This document shows positions 8,947-17,439 of a DNA stretch of 64,000 nt, in pieces. Both the position numbers and the translations under genes were made by a program. The DNA comes from Rhizobium sp. 16-449-1b. GTDB taxonomy: Bacteria > Pseudomonadota > Alphaproteobacteria > Rhizobiales > Rhizobiaceae. The DNA is taken from the NCBI RefSeq assembly GCF_017741935.1, contig NZ_JAGHMH010000021.1, positions 124,001 to 188,000 on the forward strand, read 5' to 3'. The first letter of the stretch is position 1. Every line of letters starts with the position of its first letter. The notes under the pieces were generated by a model. That model did not search any database, was not told where the DNA came from, and saw only the letters and a program-made list of their open reading frames with translations.

Positions 8947-10284
8947 TCAGTCTGTGACCGTCGCCGACGCGGGCGTGAGTGGCAGAAAGACCATAGCGCG
9001 CAGGCCGCGACCGGAGTCCCTGTTCGAAAGCACCACCCTGCCGCCATGGGCATCGAGTATTTGCTTGACGATCGAAAGGCCAAGCCCCGTGCCCCCATGC
9101 CCGCGATTTCTGGATGGTTCGCCGCGGAAGAAGGGCTCGAAGACGATGGAGAGATCCTCCTCCGCTATTCCAGGGCCGTCGTCCTCGAAGACGAGGCAGG
9201 CGAAGCCGTCGCGCCGTTCGGTGTAGGCGCGAACATGATTGCCATAGCGCACGCCGTTGGAAAGCAAGTTGTCGATCACCCGGCACAACGCCGATCTTGG
9301 CATACGCACGGTGAGCGCCTTGGGCGCCGTCGAGAGATCAACGCTGACGTCTTCCAGGCCGGATGCGCAGTAGAGCAGCGCCTCGTTGATGTCTGTGATT
9401 TCCTCAGACGTCTCGGTGTTTGTGGATTCGCTGGCGAAGAGGAGGACGTCGTTCAGCAGATGCTCCATCGCTTCGACGTCGAGCACCGCCCGGTCGCGGT
9501 GCGGGCCGGCCGGCATCATCTCGAGGCGCAGTCGAAAGCGTGTCAGATAGGTCTTCAGATCGTGCGAAACCGCGCCAAGAAACAGTGTGCGATTGGTCAG
9601 CAGTGCCAGAATGCGGGTCTGCATGTTGTTGATCGCGCGAATCAGGGTGCGCAGCTCGCGCGCGCCGCGCTCCTTGACCGGCACCGGTTCGACGCGATTT
9701 CCAAGTTCGTCGATACTGCGGGCAAGCTCCGTCAACGGCCTTGTTTCCCGCGCGACCGCCAGCACAGCAAGGAGAGCAACGACAATGCCGGACAGGCCGC
9801 CCAGGAAGCCGATCGGAACATTCCAGATCCTGAGCGTCGTCTCGTCGGAGATGGTGAAGATTGCGACCTCGCCGCTCTTCAGACCGATCACGAAGGTGAT
9901 CGTAAAGGCGTCGCGGCTATCGGCTTCGCCGAGACGCGTTCCGGTTCGAACGATCCGGCCAGGCGCGTATTCTTCCATCTTCGCCTGGGTGACGACACGA
10001 AGCCTTGAGATGCTGAGATTGTCCTTGAAGTCGGCCGGTATGCCAGCGGCATAAGTCACGCCGAAGCCCTGGGCATTGGCGACATCAAGCACTTGCTGGC
10101 GCGCCTGCGGCAACGTCTCATCGAGAAGACGGACGACCGCGACGACACGATCGGCAATCGCATAAGGCGGCAATGGGGAGCGTCCGCTTTGCCAGAGAAA
10201 GGCGAGCAGGACCACCATCTGGCCGAGAAACAGCGCCGCCGTAACGATGAGGGCAATGCGCGAGAGAATTCCGAACCGGCCCAT
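8947..10284 (-). CDS. Sensor histidine kinase
   Basis: 445 residues, inner membrane. TM1 at ~8-31, a periplasmic sensor loop of ~120 residues, TM2 at ~157-178, HAMP (TRPLTELARSIDELG) and an EnvZ-like catalytic half. The phospho-acceptor is His241 in AVSHDLKTYLTR, where the usual RTPLTR is KTYLTR: Pro is replaced by Tyr just after the His. N box IDNLLSNGVRYG, G1 DDGPGIAEED, F FEPFFRG and G2 GGTGLGLSIV are intact. The start codon directly abuts the stop of the response regulator gene, so the two are translationally coupled. The stimulus cannot be read from sequence; the adjacent efflux and envelope genes suggest envelope or toxic-compound stress. Confidence 0.9.
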   Translation of the reverse strand: MGRFGILSRIALIVTAALFLGQMVVLLAFLWQSGRSPLPPYAIADRVVAVVRLLDETLPQARQQVLDVANAQGFGVTYAAGIPADFKDNLSISRLRVVTQAKMEEYAPGRIVRTGTRLGEADSRDAFTITFVIGLKSGEVAIFTISDETTLRIWNVPIGFLGGLSGIVVALLAVLAVARETRPLTELARSIDELGNRVEPVPVKERGARELRTLIRAINNMQTRILALLTNRTLFLGAVSHDLKTYLTRFRLRLEMMPAGPHRDRAVLDVEAMEHLLNDVLLFASESTNTETSEEITDINEALLYCASGLEDVSVDLSTAPKALTVRMPRSALCRVIDNLLSNGVRYGNHVRAYTERRDGFACLVFEDDGPGIAEEDLSIVFEPFFRGEPSRNRGHGGTGLGLSIVKQILDAHGGRVVLSNRDSGRGLRAMVFLPLTPASATVTD

Positions 10285-11004
10285 CTAGCCGTCCGTCACA
10301 TTGAGATTGAAGAGATAACCGGCATTTCGCACAGTGGTGATGACCTGCACGTTTGGCGGCAGGCAAGCGGCGAGCTTCGTGCGCAAGCGCGAGATCGCGA
10401 CGTCGATCGTTCGGTCGTAGGTCTCAGCGCTCGTGCCACGGGTCAGATCGAGTAGCTGGTCGCGCGACAGCACGCGCTTCGGCCTGTCGAGGAAGCAGGC
10501 AAGCAGATCGAATTCCGTGGTCGTCAGTGGCACGGCGGTTCCGTCCTCGGTCGAGATCGTGCGCGCCTCGGGATCGACTATCAGCCCCGCGAAGCGCTTG
10601 ATCCCGTTAGCGGCCTCCAGCGCTCCGCCGGCCGGCGAGGTGCGGCGCAGGACCGCACGAATGCGTGCAAGCAGTTCGCGCGGATTGAACGGCTTGCCGA
10701 GATAGTCGTCCGCGCCGAACTCCAGGCCGACGATGCGGTCGATATCAGTCGTCTTTGCCGTCAGCATGATGATCGGCACCTGCGAGCGCGCGCGGATGCG
10801 CCGGCAGAAGGAGAAGCCGTCCTCGCGCGGCATCATGACGTCGAGAACGACGAGATCCGCCCATTTCCGTTCGATCAGCCGGTCGGCGGACGCAGCGCTA
10901 TCGGCGGTGTGCACCAGGAAACCTTCGCCCGTGAGGAATTCGTCGAGGAGGTCCCTGATCTCAGGGTCGTCCTCGACAACAAGGATCTTCAACGTCTCGT
11001 CCAT
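10285..11004 (-). CDS. OmpR-family response regulator
   Basis: 239 residues. Receiver domain with acidic pair EDD (11-13), phospho-acceptor Asp55 (VVLDVMMPREDG), Thr in MLTAKT and Lys in YLGKPF. A winged-helix DNA-binding domain follows (TTTEFDLLACFLDRPKRVLSR; GTSAETYDRTIDVAISRLR). First gene of the operon with the kinase. Its promoter region faces that of the SH3 protein across a 308-bp gap holding the repeats described separately, so it probably controls that gene, the RND pump and itself. Confidence 0.93.
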   Translation of the reverse strand: MDETLKILVVEDDPEIRDLLDEFLTGEGFLVHTADSAASADRLIERKWADLVVLDVMMPREDGFSFCRRIRARSQVPIIMLTAKTTDIDRIVGLEFGADDYLGKPFNPRELLARIRAVLRRTSPAGGALEAANGIKRFAGLIVDPEARTISTEDGTAVPLTTTEFDLLACFLDRPKRVLSRDQLLDLTRGTSAETYDRTIDVAISRLRTKLAACLPPNVQVITTVRNAGYLFNLNVTDG

Positions 11005-11312
11005 TGCGCTTCCTCGTCTCTGGCAGGCATTGCCCCTAGTAGCATTCTGTCATCAATACGGCATCTTGTTGCAAAACGCCGAGGTCACTCTTGCGTCATA
11101 GAGCAAGCAAGCTGTCCAAACGAACTCGCATGAAACGACACCCGCTTTTCGCCAGCGTTTCAGAAATATTGCAATTTGTTGCAGGCGACAGCATTGCGCG
11201 ACTGATTTGTCGGAGCAGCCAGCTGTAATGTTTGGAAGCAAATCTGCAATAGCGCATCAAAGATCGACCCGCATTCTCGATACCGTGGCTCATCAGAGAA
11301 AGGTATCCACCA
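11005..11312. promoter_or_regulatory. Divergent control region between response regulator and SH3-protein genes
   Basis: This 308-bp gap is AT-richer than its surroundings. It holds TTGCAATTTGTTGC at 11169-11182, TTGTTGCAAAACG at 11066-11078 and AGCTGTAAT at 11221-11229. The 14-mer and the 9-mer recur exactly before the RND pump (the 14-mer as its reverse complement). On the minus strand the 14-mer reads as two GCAA(C/T) units 10 bp apart, the tandem arrangement used by OmpR-family dimers. Binding by the adjacent regulator is inferred. Confidence 0.55.
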
Positions 11313-12077
11313 ATGAATGCGGTTCAACGTAAAGGCAGCCATACCGCCGCTGCCACGCCCGGCGCGCACGCCGCCAAACTCCACCGAGTGGCCGGCTGGG
11401 TCCGCGATGGCTTGCTGATCGTCGTGCTATCCATCAGTTTCCTGTTCGTGATTTGCTTCGGCGGCGTGACCAAGAGCTTCGCGGCAACTGGCGGCATAGC
11501 GCTTTCCGACGTCAACCTGCGCGCCGGCCCCAGCACGCGCTATCCTGTCGTCAGTGTGCTGCCCCGCAGTGCGTCGCTATCCGTCTATGGATGCATCGCC
11601 GATCAGTCGTGGTGCGACATCGGCTGGGGCGGCTATCGCGGCTGGGTCGCCGCCAGCTACGTGCAGGTGATCTATAAAGGCCAGCCGACGGTGCTCACGG
11701 CAGCCGTCGTGCCGGCGGTTGGCATCGCCACCGTCGCCTTCACGGTGGCCTATTGGGACGCCCACTATCATGCGCAGCCCTGGTATGGTCAGTGGAACCG
11801 CTACTATGGCGGCTATTCCCGCTCCGTCGCTGTCGGTTGCAACGACAATGGCTGCGGCGCAGCCGCTGTTACGCACGGACCGCGCGGTGGCGGACGGCAC
11901 GTCGCGGGCGGCTGCCAGGATGGCAATTGCGGTGGTGCCGCGGTCACCCATGGCCCGCGCGGCGGCGGCAGGGCCGCGATCGGCGGCTGCAACGACGAGC
12001 GATGCGCGGGCGCTTCGGTCACGCGCGGCCCGAGGGGAAACACCGTCATCCGGCACGGTGGCTTCGACCGGCCCTGA
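11313..12077 (+). CDS. SH3-domain envelope protein with three Cys/Gly/Arg repeats
   Basis: 254 residues. An N-terminal basic stretch and one hydrophobic segment (~33-51, LLIVVLSISFLFVICFGG) indicate an uncleaved anchor or late signal peptide. A bacterial SH3 domain follows (~62-119: DVNLRAGPSTRYPVVSVLP, WCDIGWGGYRGWVAASYV), typical of cell-wall binding. A second hydrophobic patch at ~126-147 precedes a His/Trp/Tyr-rich stretch. The C-terminus is three repeats of 25 residues. Start ATG 11313 has AGAAAGG upstream. It stands between the two-component genes and the RND pump and shares promoter elements with the latter. An envelope-stress role is inferred. Confidence 0.8.
   Translation: MNAVQRKGSHTAAATPGAHAAKLHRVAGWVRDGLLIVVLSISFLFVICFGGVTKSFAATGGIALSDVNLRAGPSTRYPVVSVLPRSASLSVYGCIADQSWCDIGWGGYRGWVAASYVQVIYKGQPTVLTAAVVPAVGIATVAFTVAYWDAHYHAQPWYGQWNRYYGGYSRSVAVGCNDNGCGAAAVTHGPRGGGRHVAGGCQDGNCGGAAVTHGPRGGGRAAIGGCNDERCAGASVTRGPRGNTVIRHGGFDRP
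11835..12059 (+). repeat. Three tandem 75-bp coding repeats (25-residue units)
   Basis: Units begin at residues 175, 200 and 225 of the SH3 protein: GCNDNGCGAAAVTHGPRGGG, GCQDGNCGGAAVTHGPRGGG and GCNDERCAGASVTRGPRGNT, each followed by ~5 variable residues. Every unit has a CxxxxC pair and a GPRG turn. The second and third units show more change than the first two do between them, so duplication is not very recent. Confidence 0.85.
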
Positions 12078-12134
12078 GCGAGGAGATGACACAGAAACAT
12101 CGCGCACAGGACGCTGCGGCTTGCCGCGGCGTCC

Positions 12135-12160
12135 GCAACAAATTGCAACAAAGCTGTAAT
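12135..12160 (+). promoter_or_regulatory. Direct-repeat operator candidate upstream of the RND pump
   Basis: GCAACA at 12135 and again at 12145, followed by GCTGTA at 12153, gives two exact units 10 bp apart plus a diverged third. GCAACAAATTGCAA (12135-12148) is the exact reverse complement of 11169-11182 and AGCTGTAAT (12152-12160) matches 11221-11229. It lies ~80 bp before the pump operon. Candidate binding site of the adjacent OmpR-type regulator. Confidence 0.55.
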
Positions 12161-12238
12161 TCCACAGCGACCCCAGCCTGCGACAACCAAGGCCTCATTC
12201 GAATTCAATCGACCATTGTCGCGTAAAGGCAGGTTGGC

Positions 12239-13435
12239 ATGTCTCTCCCAAAAAATCCCCTCTCCCGCGTTTGCGGACGCGGCCTTGTCCTGTTTTCCAT
12301 CGTGCTGTCGCTCGCCGCCTGCAACGAGCAACCGCCGCAGGCTCCGGCACCGAAATCGGTCGCCGTCATCCAGCCGCAATCCGCCGACGTGACGCGCTAT
12401 CTCTATGAAACGGGCACCGCCAAGGCGCTCGATAGCGTTGCGCTCACCGCACGCGTTACCGGCTATCTCAAATCCATCGACTACAAGGATGGAACCGAGG
12501 TGAAGGCGGGCCAGCGCCTGTTCCTGATCGAGCCCGACCAATACGAGGCACAGCTCCAGCAGGCGCAGGCAACGGTCGAGCAGACACAAGCTAACTTTGG
12601 CAATGCGCAGGTACAGCTCGACCGCCAGGAGCAATTGTCGCGATCGTCGACCACGACGGCGGCCAACGTCGACAATGCGCGAGCAAGCCGCGACGAAGCC
12701 AAGGCGCAGCTTGACCAGGCAAAGGCATCGCTGCGCGAGGCGCAGATCAATCTCGGCTATACGAGCATCACGGCGCCCTTCGACGGTTTCGTCACCGAGC
12801 ATCAGGCCGATGTCGGCGCGCTTGTCGGCAGCGGAAGCCCGACAACGCTTGCGACCATCGTCCGGCTCGACCCGATCCATGTCGCCTTGTCGGTCTCCGA
12901 CACCGACATGCTGCGTATTCGCAAGCAGGCTCGCGCCCGTGGATTGACGGCGAAGGACGTGGAGACGATCACAGTCGAAGCCGCGACCAAGGCCGATAAC
13001 GGCTTCCCGCATAAGGGCAGGCTCGACTACATCGCCCCGCAGACCGACGCAGAGACCGGAACGCTCTCCGTGCGCGCCGTCTTCGAAAACAAGGACCGCG
13101 ATCTGGTGCCGAACCTGTTCCTGCGCCTGCGCATCCCCTTGGGCGTGGTGAACGGCGCCCTACTCGTCCCGCCGTCGGCAATCGGCACCGACCAGCAAGG
13201 CCGCTATGTGCTCGTGGTCAATGGCGACGATGTCGTGGAGCGCCGTTCGGTCAATCCGCTCGATCGCAGCGACGAGCTACAGCAGATCCAGGGCTCTCTG
13301 GCCGCGAAAGACTGGGTGATCACCAATGCCGCCTCCGGCGTCCGGCCTGGCGACAAGGTGCAGAAGAAAGACACTTCGGCGTCAGCCCAGTCCGAGGCAA
13401 AGCAGTCCGCCGGCTCCCATCCGGCCGCCAACTGA
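12239..13435 (+). CDS. RND efflux periplasmic adaptor (membrane fusion) lipoprotein
   Basis: 398 residues. Lipoprotein signal with lipobox LAAC (Cys28). Canonical adaptor order: barrel-sandwich/lipoyl half (VALTARVTGYLKSIDYKDG), a long coiled-coil hairpin (~100-165, rich in QAQATVEQTQ), second lipoyl half (ITAPFDGFVTEHQADVGALV), then beta-barrel and membrane-proximal domains. MexA/AcrA family. It bridges the inner-membrane pump encoded 14 bp downstream to an outer-membrane channel. No TolC/OprM-type gene is present, so the channel must be elsewhere. A Ser/Ala/Gln-rich tail ends the chain. Confidence 0.93.
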   Translation: MSLPKNPLSRVCGRGLVLFSIVLSLAACNEQPPQAPAPKSVAVIQPQSADVTRYLYETGTAKALDSVALTARVTGYLKSIDYKDGTEVKAGQRLFLIEPDQYEAQLQQAQATVEQTQANFGNAQVQLDRQEQLSRSSTTTAANVDNARASRDEAKAQLDQAKASLREAQINLGYTSITAPFDGFVTEHQADVGALVGSGSPTTLATIVRLDPIHVALSVSDTDMLRIRKQARARGLTAKDVETITVEAATKADNGFPHKGRLDYIAPQTDAETGTLSVRAVFENKDRDLVPNLFLRLRIPLGVVNGALLVPPSAIGTDQQGRYVLVVNGDDVVERRSVNPLDRSDELQQIQGSLAAKDWVITNAASGVRPGDKVQKKDTSASAQSEAKQSAGSHPAAN

Positions 13436-13449
13436 TCGGAGCAACCATC

Positions 13450-16400
13450 ATGTTCTCCCGCTTCTTCATCGAGCGCCCCGTGCTCGCCAATGTCATCGCG
13501 CTTTTGACAATATTGATCGGCGCCATCGCCTTCTTTCGCCTTCCGATCACGCAATATCCGGATATCGTACCCCCCACGGTGCAGGTCACCGCGCGCTATC
13601 CCGGCGCCAGCGCCAAGACGCTGATGGACACCGTCGCCCTGCCGATCGAGCAGCAGGTAAACGGCGTCCCGGGGATGCTCTACATGCAGTCGACAAGCGC
13701 CAGCGACGGCACCTACAACCTGACCGTCACCTTCGACATCGGCACCAATGCCGATGAGGCACAGATTCTGGTGCAGAACCGGGTGGACGCGGCCAATGCG
13801 CAGCTGCCGAGCGCGGTGCAGTCGCAAGGCGTCACCGTGCGCAAGCGCTCGACCTCAATCCTCGCCTTCGTGACGCTCGATGCCGAAGACGCTCAGTACG
13901 ACAGCCTGTTTCTGGCCAACTACGCGACGATCAATCTTAAGGACGCGCTTGCCCGCGTTCCAGGCGTCGGCGATGTCACGGTCTACGGCGCCGGCGACTA
14001 CGCCATGCGCATCTGGCTAGATGCCAACAGACTACAGGCACGCGGTCTCAAACCCGCCGATGTCGTGAGCGCCATCCAGGCACAGAGCCAGACGGTCTCC
14101 GGCGGGCAGATCGGCATGCCGCCTGTCGATACCAGCCAGGGCTTTCAGACGCCGATCGAGATTTCCGGTCGGCTGGACCAGGTCGATCAATTCGAGGATG
14201 TAATCGTCAAGACAAACAGCGAGACCGGTGCGCTCACCCGCGTCAAGGATATCGCCCGTGTCGAACTGGGCTCGAAATCCTACAACCAGGTCTTCCGCGT
14301 CAACGGCAAGGCATCGGCCTCGCTGGCAATCAGCCAGCTTCCCGAGGCCAATGCGCTCGATGTCGCCAAGGCGGTTGAGGGGCGGATGACGGAGTTGTCG
14401 AAATCCTTCCCGCCGGGCCTCAGCTATTCCGTGCCGTTCAACACCACAACATTCGTCAACGCGGCAGTGGACGAGGTCTACAAGACGCTGATCGAGGCCT
14501 GCATCATCGTGCTTGCCGTCATCCTGCTGTTCTTGCAGGACTGGCGAGCCATGCTCGTTCCGGCCACCACCGTACCGGTGACGCTGATTGGCGCTTTCGC
14601 CGCCATGGCCGCAATGGGTTTCTCGATCAACATGTCGACCCTTTTCGCGCTGGTGCTCGCCATCGGCATCGTCGTCGACGACGCGATCGTCATCGTCGAG
14701 GGCGCCGCGCGGCAGATGTCCAATGGTCTGAGCGGGCCGAAGGCGGCCGAAAAGGCCATGGAGGAACTGTTCGGGCCGATCATCGGTATCACGCTGGTGC
14801 TGGTCTCTGTCTTCCTCCCCGCCGCTTTCCTTCCCGGCTTGACGGGCAAACTTTATCAGCAGTTCGCGCTCGTGATCGCCAGCACAGCCGTCATCAGCGC
14901 CATCAACGCCATCACGCTGAAGCCCGTGCAGGCGGCGCTCTGGATGCGGCCCGTCAAGCCGGTCGAGGAGCGCAACATCGTGTTCAGGTTCTTCGACCGC
15001 GGTTTCAACCGTCTGGAGGATGGCTACACCAGCCTTCTCTCCCGCATGCTGCGTTTTCGCTATGTGATTGCCCTTGCGACCGCGATCGTGGTGGCGCTCG
15101 CCTTCGTCGGCTTGTCACGCGTTCCGACCGGCTTTCTGCCGCTCGAGGACCAAGGCTATCTCGTGGCAGCCGTGCAATTGCCGGCGGGCGCCTCGCTGGA
15201 GCGTACCGACAAGGCGCTGAAGGAGGTGCAGGCTAAGCTGAAGGACCAGCCCGGCGTCGACAACGTCATCACAGTCGCGGGCGTGTCATTGCTCGACAAC
15301 AATGCGCCGCTACCAAGCGCCGGCCTTGCCTATATTGTCCTAAAGCCCTGGGATGAACGCGGCAAATCGGAAGCACTATTGCCGCTCTATCAAAAGATAT
15401 CCAAGAGCCTGTCCGACCTCTCCGACGGCTTCGCGACGGTCGTCCCGCCACCCTCGATCCAGGGCATTGGCAACACCGGCGGTTTCACGATGATGGTCGA
15501 GCTAACGGACGGCAGCGGCAACTTCGGGCGGCTCGCGGATATCGCCAATAGTGTGGCGACGGAAGCCAAAAAGGACCCGCGCCTGCAGAACGTGCAGGTG
15601 AACGCCAACGTCAACGCGCCACAGCTTGCCGTCAGCATCGACCGGACCAAGGCCGCGACGCTGGGCGTGCCAATCGGCGACGTATTCAACACGTTGTCGG
15701 GCTATCTCGGCTCGACCTATGTCAACCAGTTCACGCGCTTCGGCCACACGTTCCAGGTGTATGTCCAGGCGGAGGGCTCGTTCAGAAGCGTTTCCGAGGG
15801 CATTGCGCGGCTGACCGTTCCGAACGGATCGGGGTCGCAGGTGCCGATTGGCAGCATCGTCACGGTGGAGGAAAAGATCGGCCCGTCGCTGATCTCACTC
15901 TACAATCTCCACCCCGCCATGTCTGTTGTCGGGCGGCCGCAATCCGATGTGAGCTCCGGCGAGGCAATGGTGATCATGGACAAGGCGGCGGCCACCTCAC
16001 TTCCCGACGGTGCCACGACGGACTGGACCGCCATCTCCTATCAGGAGAAGCTGACCGGCAACCAGATCTACATCGCTTTCGGCTTGGCGCTGGTTCTCGT
16101 TTATTTCGTGCTCGCCGGTCAGTACGGCAGCTGGCTCGCCCCCCTGCCCGTGATCTTCTCGGTCCCGCTCGCCCTTGCCGGCACGATTGCGGCGCTCCTG
16201 GCACTCGGCCTGCAGAACACGCTCTATACGCAGATCGGTCTGGTCTTGCTCATTGCGCTTGCGGCCAAGAATGCCATCCTGATCGTCGAATTCGCCCGCG
16301 ACCTCAGGATCAAGGAAGGTAAGTCGCTGCTCGAATCCGCGGTCACGGCAGGCAAACTTCGTTTCCGACCAATCCTTATGACATCGATCGCCTTCATTCT

Positions 16401-16560
16401 CGGCATGGTTCCGCTCGTTCTCGCAACCGGCGCCGGAGCCAATGCCAGCCGATCGATCGGGATCTCGGTGGTCAGCGGCATGCTGGTCTCGACGGTGCTT
16501 TGCGTCTTCGTCGTGCCGGCGCTGTATATGATCGTGCGGTCGCTGGAAGAGCGTCATTGA
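13450..16560 (+). CDS. RND multidrug efflux transporter (HAE1 family)
   Basis: 1036 residues, the usual size for AcrB/MexB-type pumps, with 12 predicted membrane segments and two large periplasmic loops. The proton-relay residues are present: the Asp pair in TM4 (AIGIVVDDAIVIVEG) and Lys in TM10 (ALAAKNAILIVEFARD). The N-terminus FFIERPVLANVIALL and GFLPLEDQGY are family hallmarks. Forms one operon with the adaptor. Proton-driven export of hydrophobic drugs is the family role; the substrate is unknown. Flavonoid or antimicrobial export is plausible for a rhizobium but not shown. Confidence 0.95.
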   Translation: MFSRFFIERPVLANVIALLTILIGAIAFFRLPITQYPDIVPPTVQVTARYPGASAKTLMDTVALPIEQQVNGVPGMLYMQSTSASDGTYNLTVTFDIGTNADEAQILVQNRVDAANAQLPSAVQSQGVTVRKRSTSILAFVTLDAEDAQYDSLFLANYATINLKDALARVPGVGDVTVYGAGDYAMRIWLDANRLQARGLKPADVVSAIQAQSQTVSGGQIGMPPVDTSQGFQTPIEISGRLDQVDQFEDVIVKTNSETGALTRVKDIARVELGSKSYNQVFRVNGKASASLAISQLPEANALDVAKAVEGRMTELSKSFPPGLSYSVPFNTTTFVNAAVDEVYKTLIEACIIVLAVILLFLQDWRAMLVPATTVPVTLIGAFAAMAAMGFSINMSTLFALVLAIGIVVDDAIVIVEGAARQMSNGLSGPKAAEKAMEELFGPIIGITLVLVSVFLPAAFLPGLTGKLYQQFALVIASTAVISAINAITLKPVQAALWMRPVKPVEERNIVFRFFDRGFNRLEDGYTSLLSRMLRFRYVIALATAIVVALAFVGLSRVPTGFLPLEDQGYLVAAVQLPAGASLERTDKALKEVQAKLKDQPGVDNVITVAGVSLLDNNAPLPSAGLAYIVLKPWDERGKSEALLPLYQKISKSLSDLSDGFATVVPPPSIQGIGNTGGFTMMVELTDGSGNFGRLADIANSVATEAKKDPRLQNVQVNANVNAPQLAVSIDRTKAATLGVPIGDVFNTLSGYLGSTYVNQFTRFGHTFQVYVQAEGSFRSVSEGIARLTVPNGSGSQVPIGSIVTVEEKIGPSLISLYNLHPAMSVVGRPQSDVSSGEAMVIMDKAAATSLPDGATTDWTAISYQEKLTGNQIYIAFGLALVLVYFVLAGQYGSWLAPLPVIFSVPLALAGTIAALLALGLQNTLYTQIGLVLLIALAAKNAILIVEFARDLRIKEGKSLLESAVTAGKLRFRPILMTSIAFILGMVPLVLATGAGANASRSIGISVVSGMLVSTVLCVFVVPALYMIVRSLEERH

Positions 16561-16613
16561 GCCTGTCATTTCCTTCCGCGATCAGGTTGGCGCGCGATCG
16601 GATGGCCAATTTT

Positions 16614-16635
16614 TGCGAACAAAATTGCGTTCGCA
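16614..16635. promoter_or_regulatory. Inverted repeat before the small Gly-zipper gene
   Basis: TGCGAAC (16614-16620) and its exact reverse complement GTTCGCA (16629-16635) flank an 8-bp spacer. The core GAACAAAATTGC resembles the GCAACAAATTGC core before the RND pump, so this may be a further, diverged site of the same regulator, or an independent operator of the following gene. Confidence 0.35.
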
Positions 16636-16675
16636 GCGTTGAGTAAGGGATAGCTTTTGAAAAAGGAGCACCCCG

Positions 16676-16963
16676 ATGAAACGGACATTAGGCGCAGTCA
16701 TTGCCGCGACGATCATATCGGCCGGGAGCCTGAGCCCGGCGATCGCACGTGATCACCACCACCACGATAACACCGGCCGAGCCATTGCTGGAGGCGTGGC
16801 CGCTGGTGTCGTCGGCGGTTTGATCGGTGGCGCAATCGCCAACTCCGGTCCTCGTTATGTCGATCCGCCGCCGCCGCGCCCGCGTTGCTGGTACGAGGAT
16901 CGCGAGGTTGAGAACAATTACGACGGCGGGTCTCATGTTGAAACCGTCCGCGTCTGCAACTGA
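16676..16963 (+). CDS. Small secreted glycine-zipper protein
   Basis: 95 residues with a signal peptide (cleavage after PAIA, ~24). The mature protein opens with RDHHHHD, a His cluster that may bind metal. A glycine-zipper helix follows (AIAGGVAAGVVGGLIGGAIA), then a Pro-rich stretch and a C-terminal domain with two Cys (PRCWYED, VRVCN). Glycine-zipper proteins of this size insert in or associate with the outer membrane. AAGGAGC lies 8 bp before the ATG. It follows the RND gene by 115 bp and may belong to the same stress response. Confidence 0.7.
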   Translation: MKRTLGAVIAATIISAGSLSPAIARDHHHHDNTGRAIAGGVAAGVVGGLIGGAIANSGPRYVDPPPPRPRCWYEDREVENNYDGGSHVETVRVCN

Positions 16964-16984
16964 GTTGCGCGGAGCCTACGGAAG

Positions 16985-17019
16985 ACAGTCTACGCGGCAA
17001 AACCCGCCGCGTAGACTGT
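16985..17019. terminator. Perfect 14-bp hairpin after the Gly-zipper gene
   Basis: acagtctacgcggc (16985-16998) pairs without mismatch with 17006-17019 across a 7-nt loop. It sits 21 bp after the stop codon. There is no strong U run after it, so it is a terminator or mRNA-end stabiliser rather than a textbook intrinsic terminator. Confidence 0.55.
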
Positions 17020-17090
17020 TGTGCGAAGTTTGAATTGACCGAACATAGTGACAGGAAGACAATCGCTGCCGAGAGGAACCGGGAGACGAT

Positions 17091-17399
17091 GTGATGGACG
17101 AACCCCAACGTTGGCGCAACATGGCAAGCGCGCCAAGAGACGGCAGCCGAATTCTTGTCACGATCTATCCATCCGAGCAGGGACCGGCGGAAGTCGACTT
17201 GGCTTACTGGTCGAATGGTGACCGGTTCGGGACCGAGGGTTGGCGCGCGTCCGACTCCTCGCCCGGCCGCTTGATCGAATATGCCGAACCGGAATTGAAG
17301 TGCTGGATGCCGATGCCCTCGGCCAGCCTCAACCGCACCTCAATGCCGACGCCCTGGGAAGGCGAGGATAGCTTGCAGCTGGACGGCTCTGGTATCTAG
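17091..17399 (+). CDS. Conserved hypothetical protein (DUF551-like beginning)
   Basis: 102 residues, soluble, acidic, no signal or membrane segment. The opening QRWRNMASAPRDGSRILVTI resembles the W-x-x-M-x-S-A-P-x-D-G motif of small DUF551-like proteins of unknown function, with aromatic positions continuing (LAYWSNGDRFGTEGWRAS, ELKCWMPMP). The start is GTG 17091 or the next codon, ATG 17094; GGGAG lies 6-8 bp before. Single gene facing the convergent aldolase gene. Confidence 0.65.
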   Translation: MMDEPQRWRNMASAPRDGSRILVTIYPSEQGPAEVDLAYWSNGDRFGTEGWRASDSSPGRLIEYAEPELKCWMPMPSASLNRTSMPTPWEGEDSLQLDGSGI

Positions 17400-17439
17400 C
17401 ATTGCCCGCCACTTGAAAGACGCCGGGCTCCGGCACCCG

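Noticed and set aside
11813..13012. 399-codon minus-strand frame
   Set aside because: Antisense to the SH3 repeats and RND adaptor; low-complexity Arg/Leu/Gly composition.
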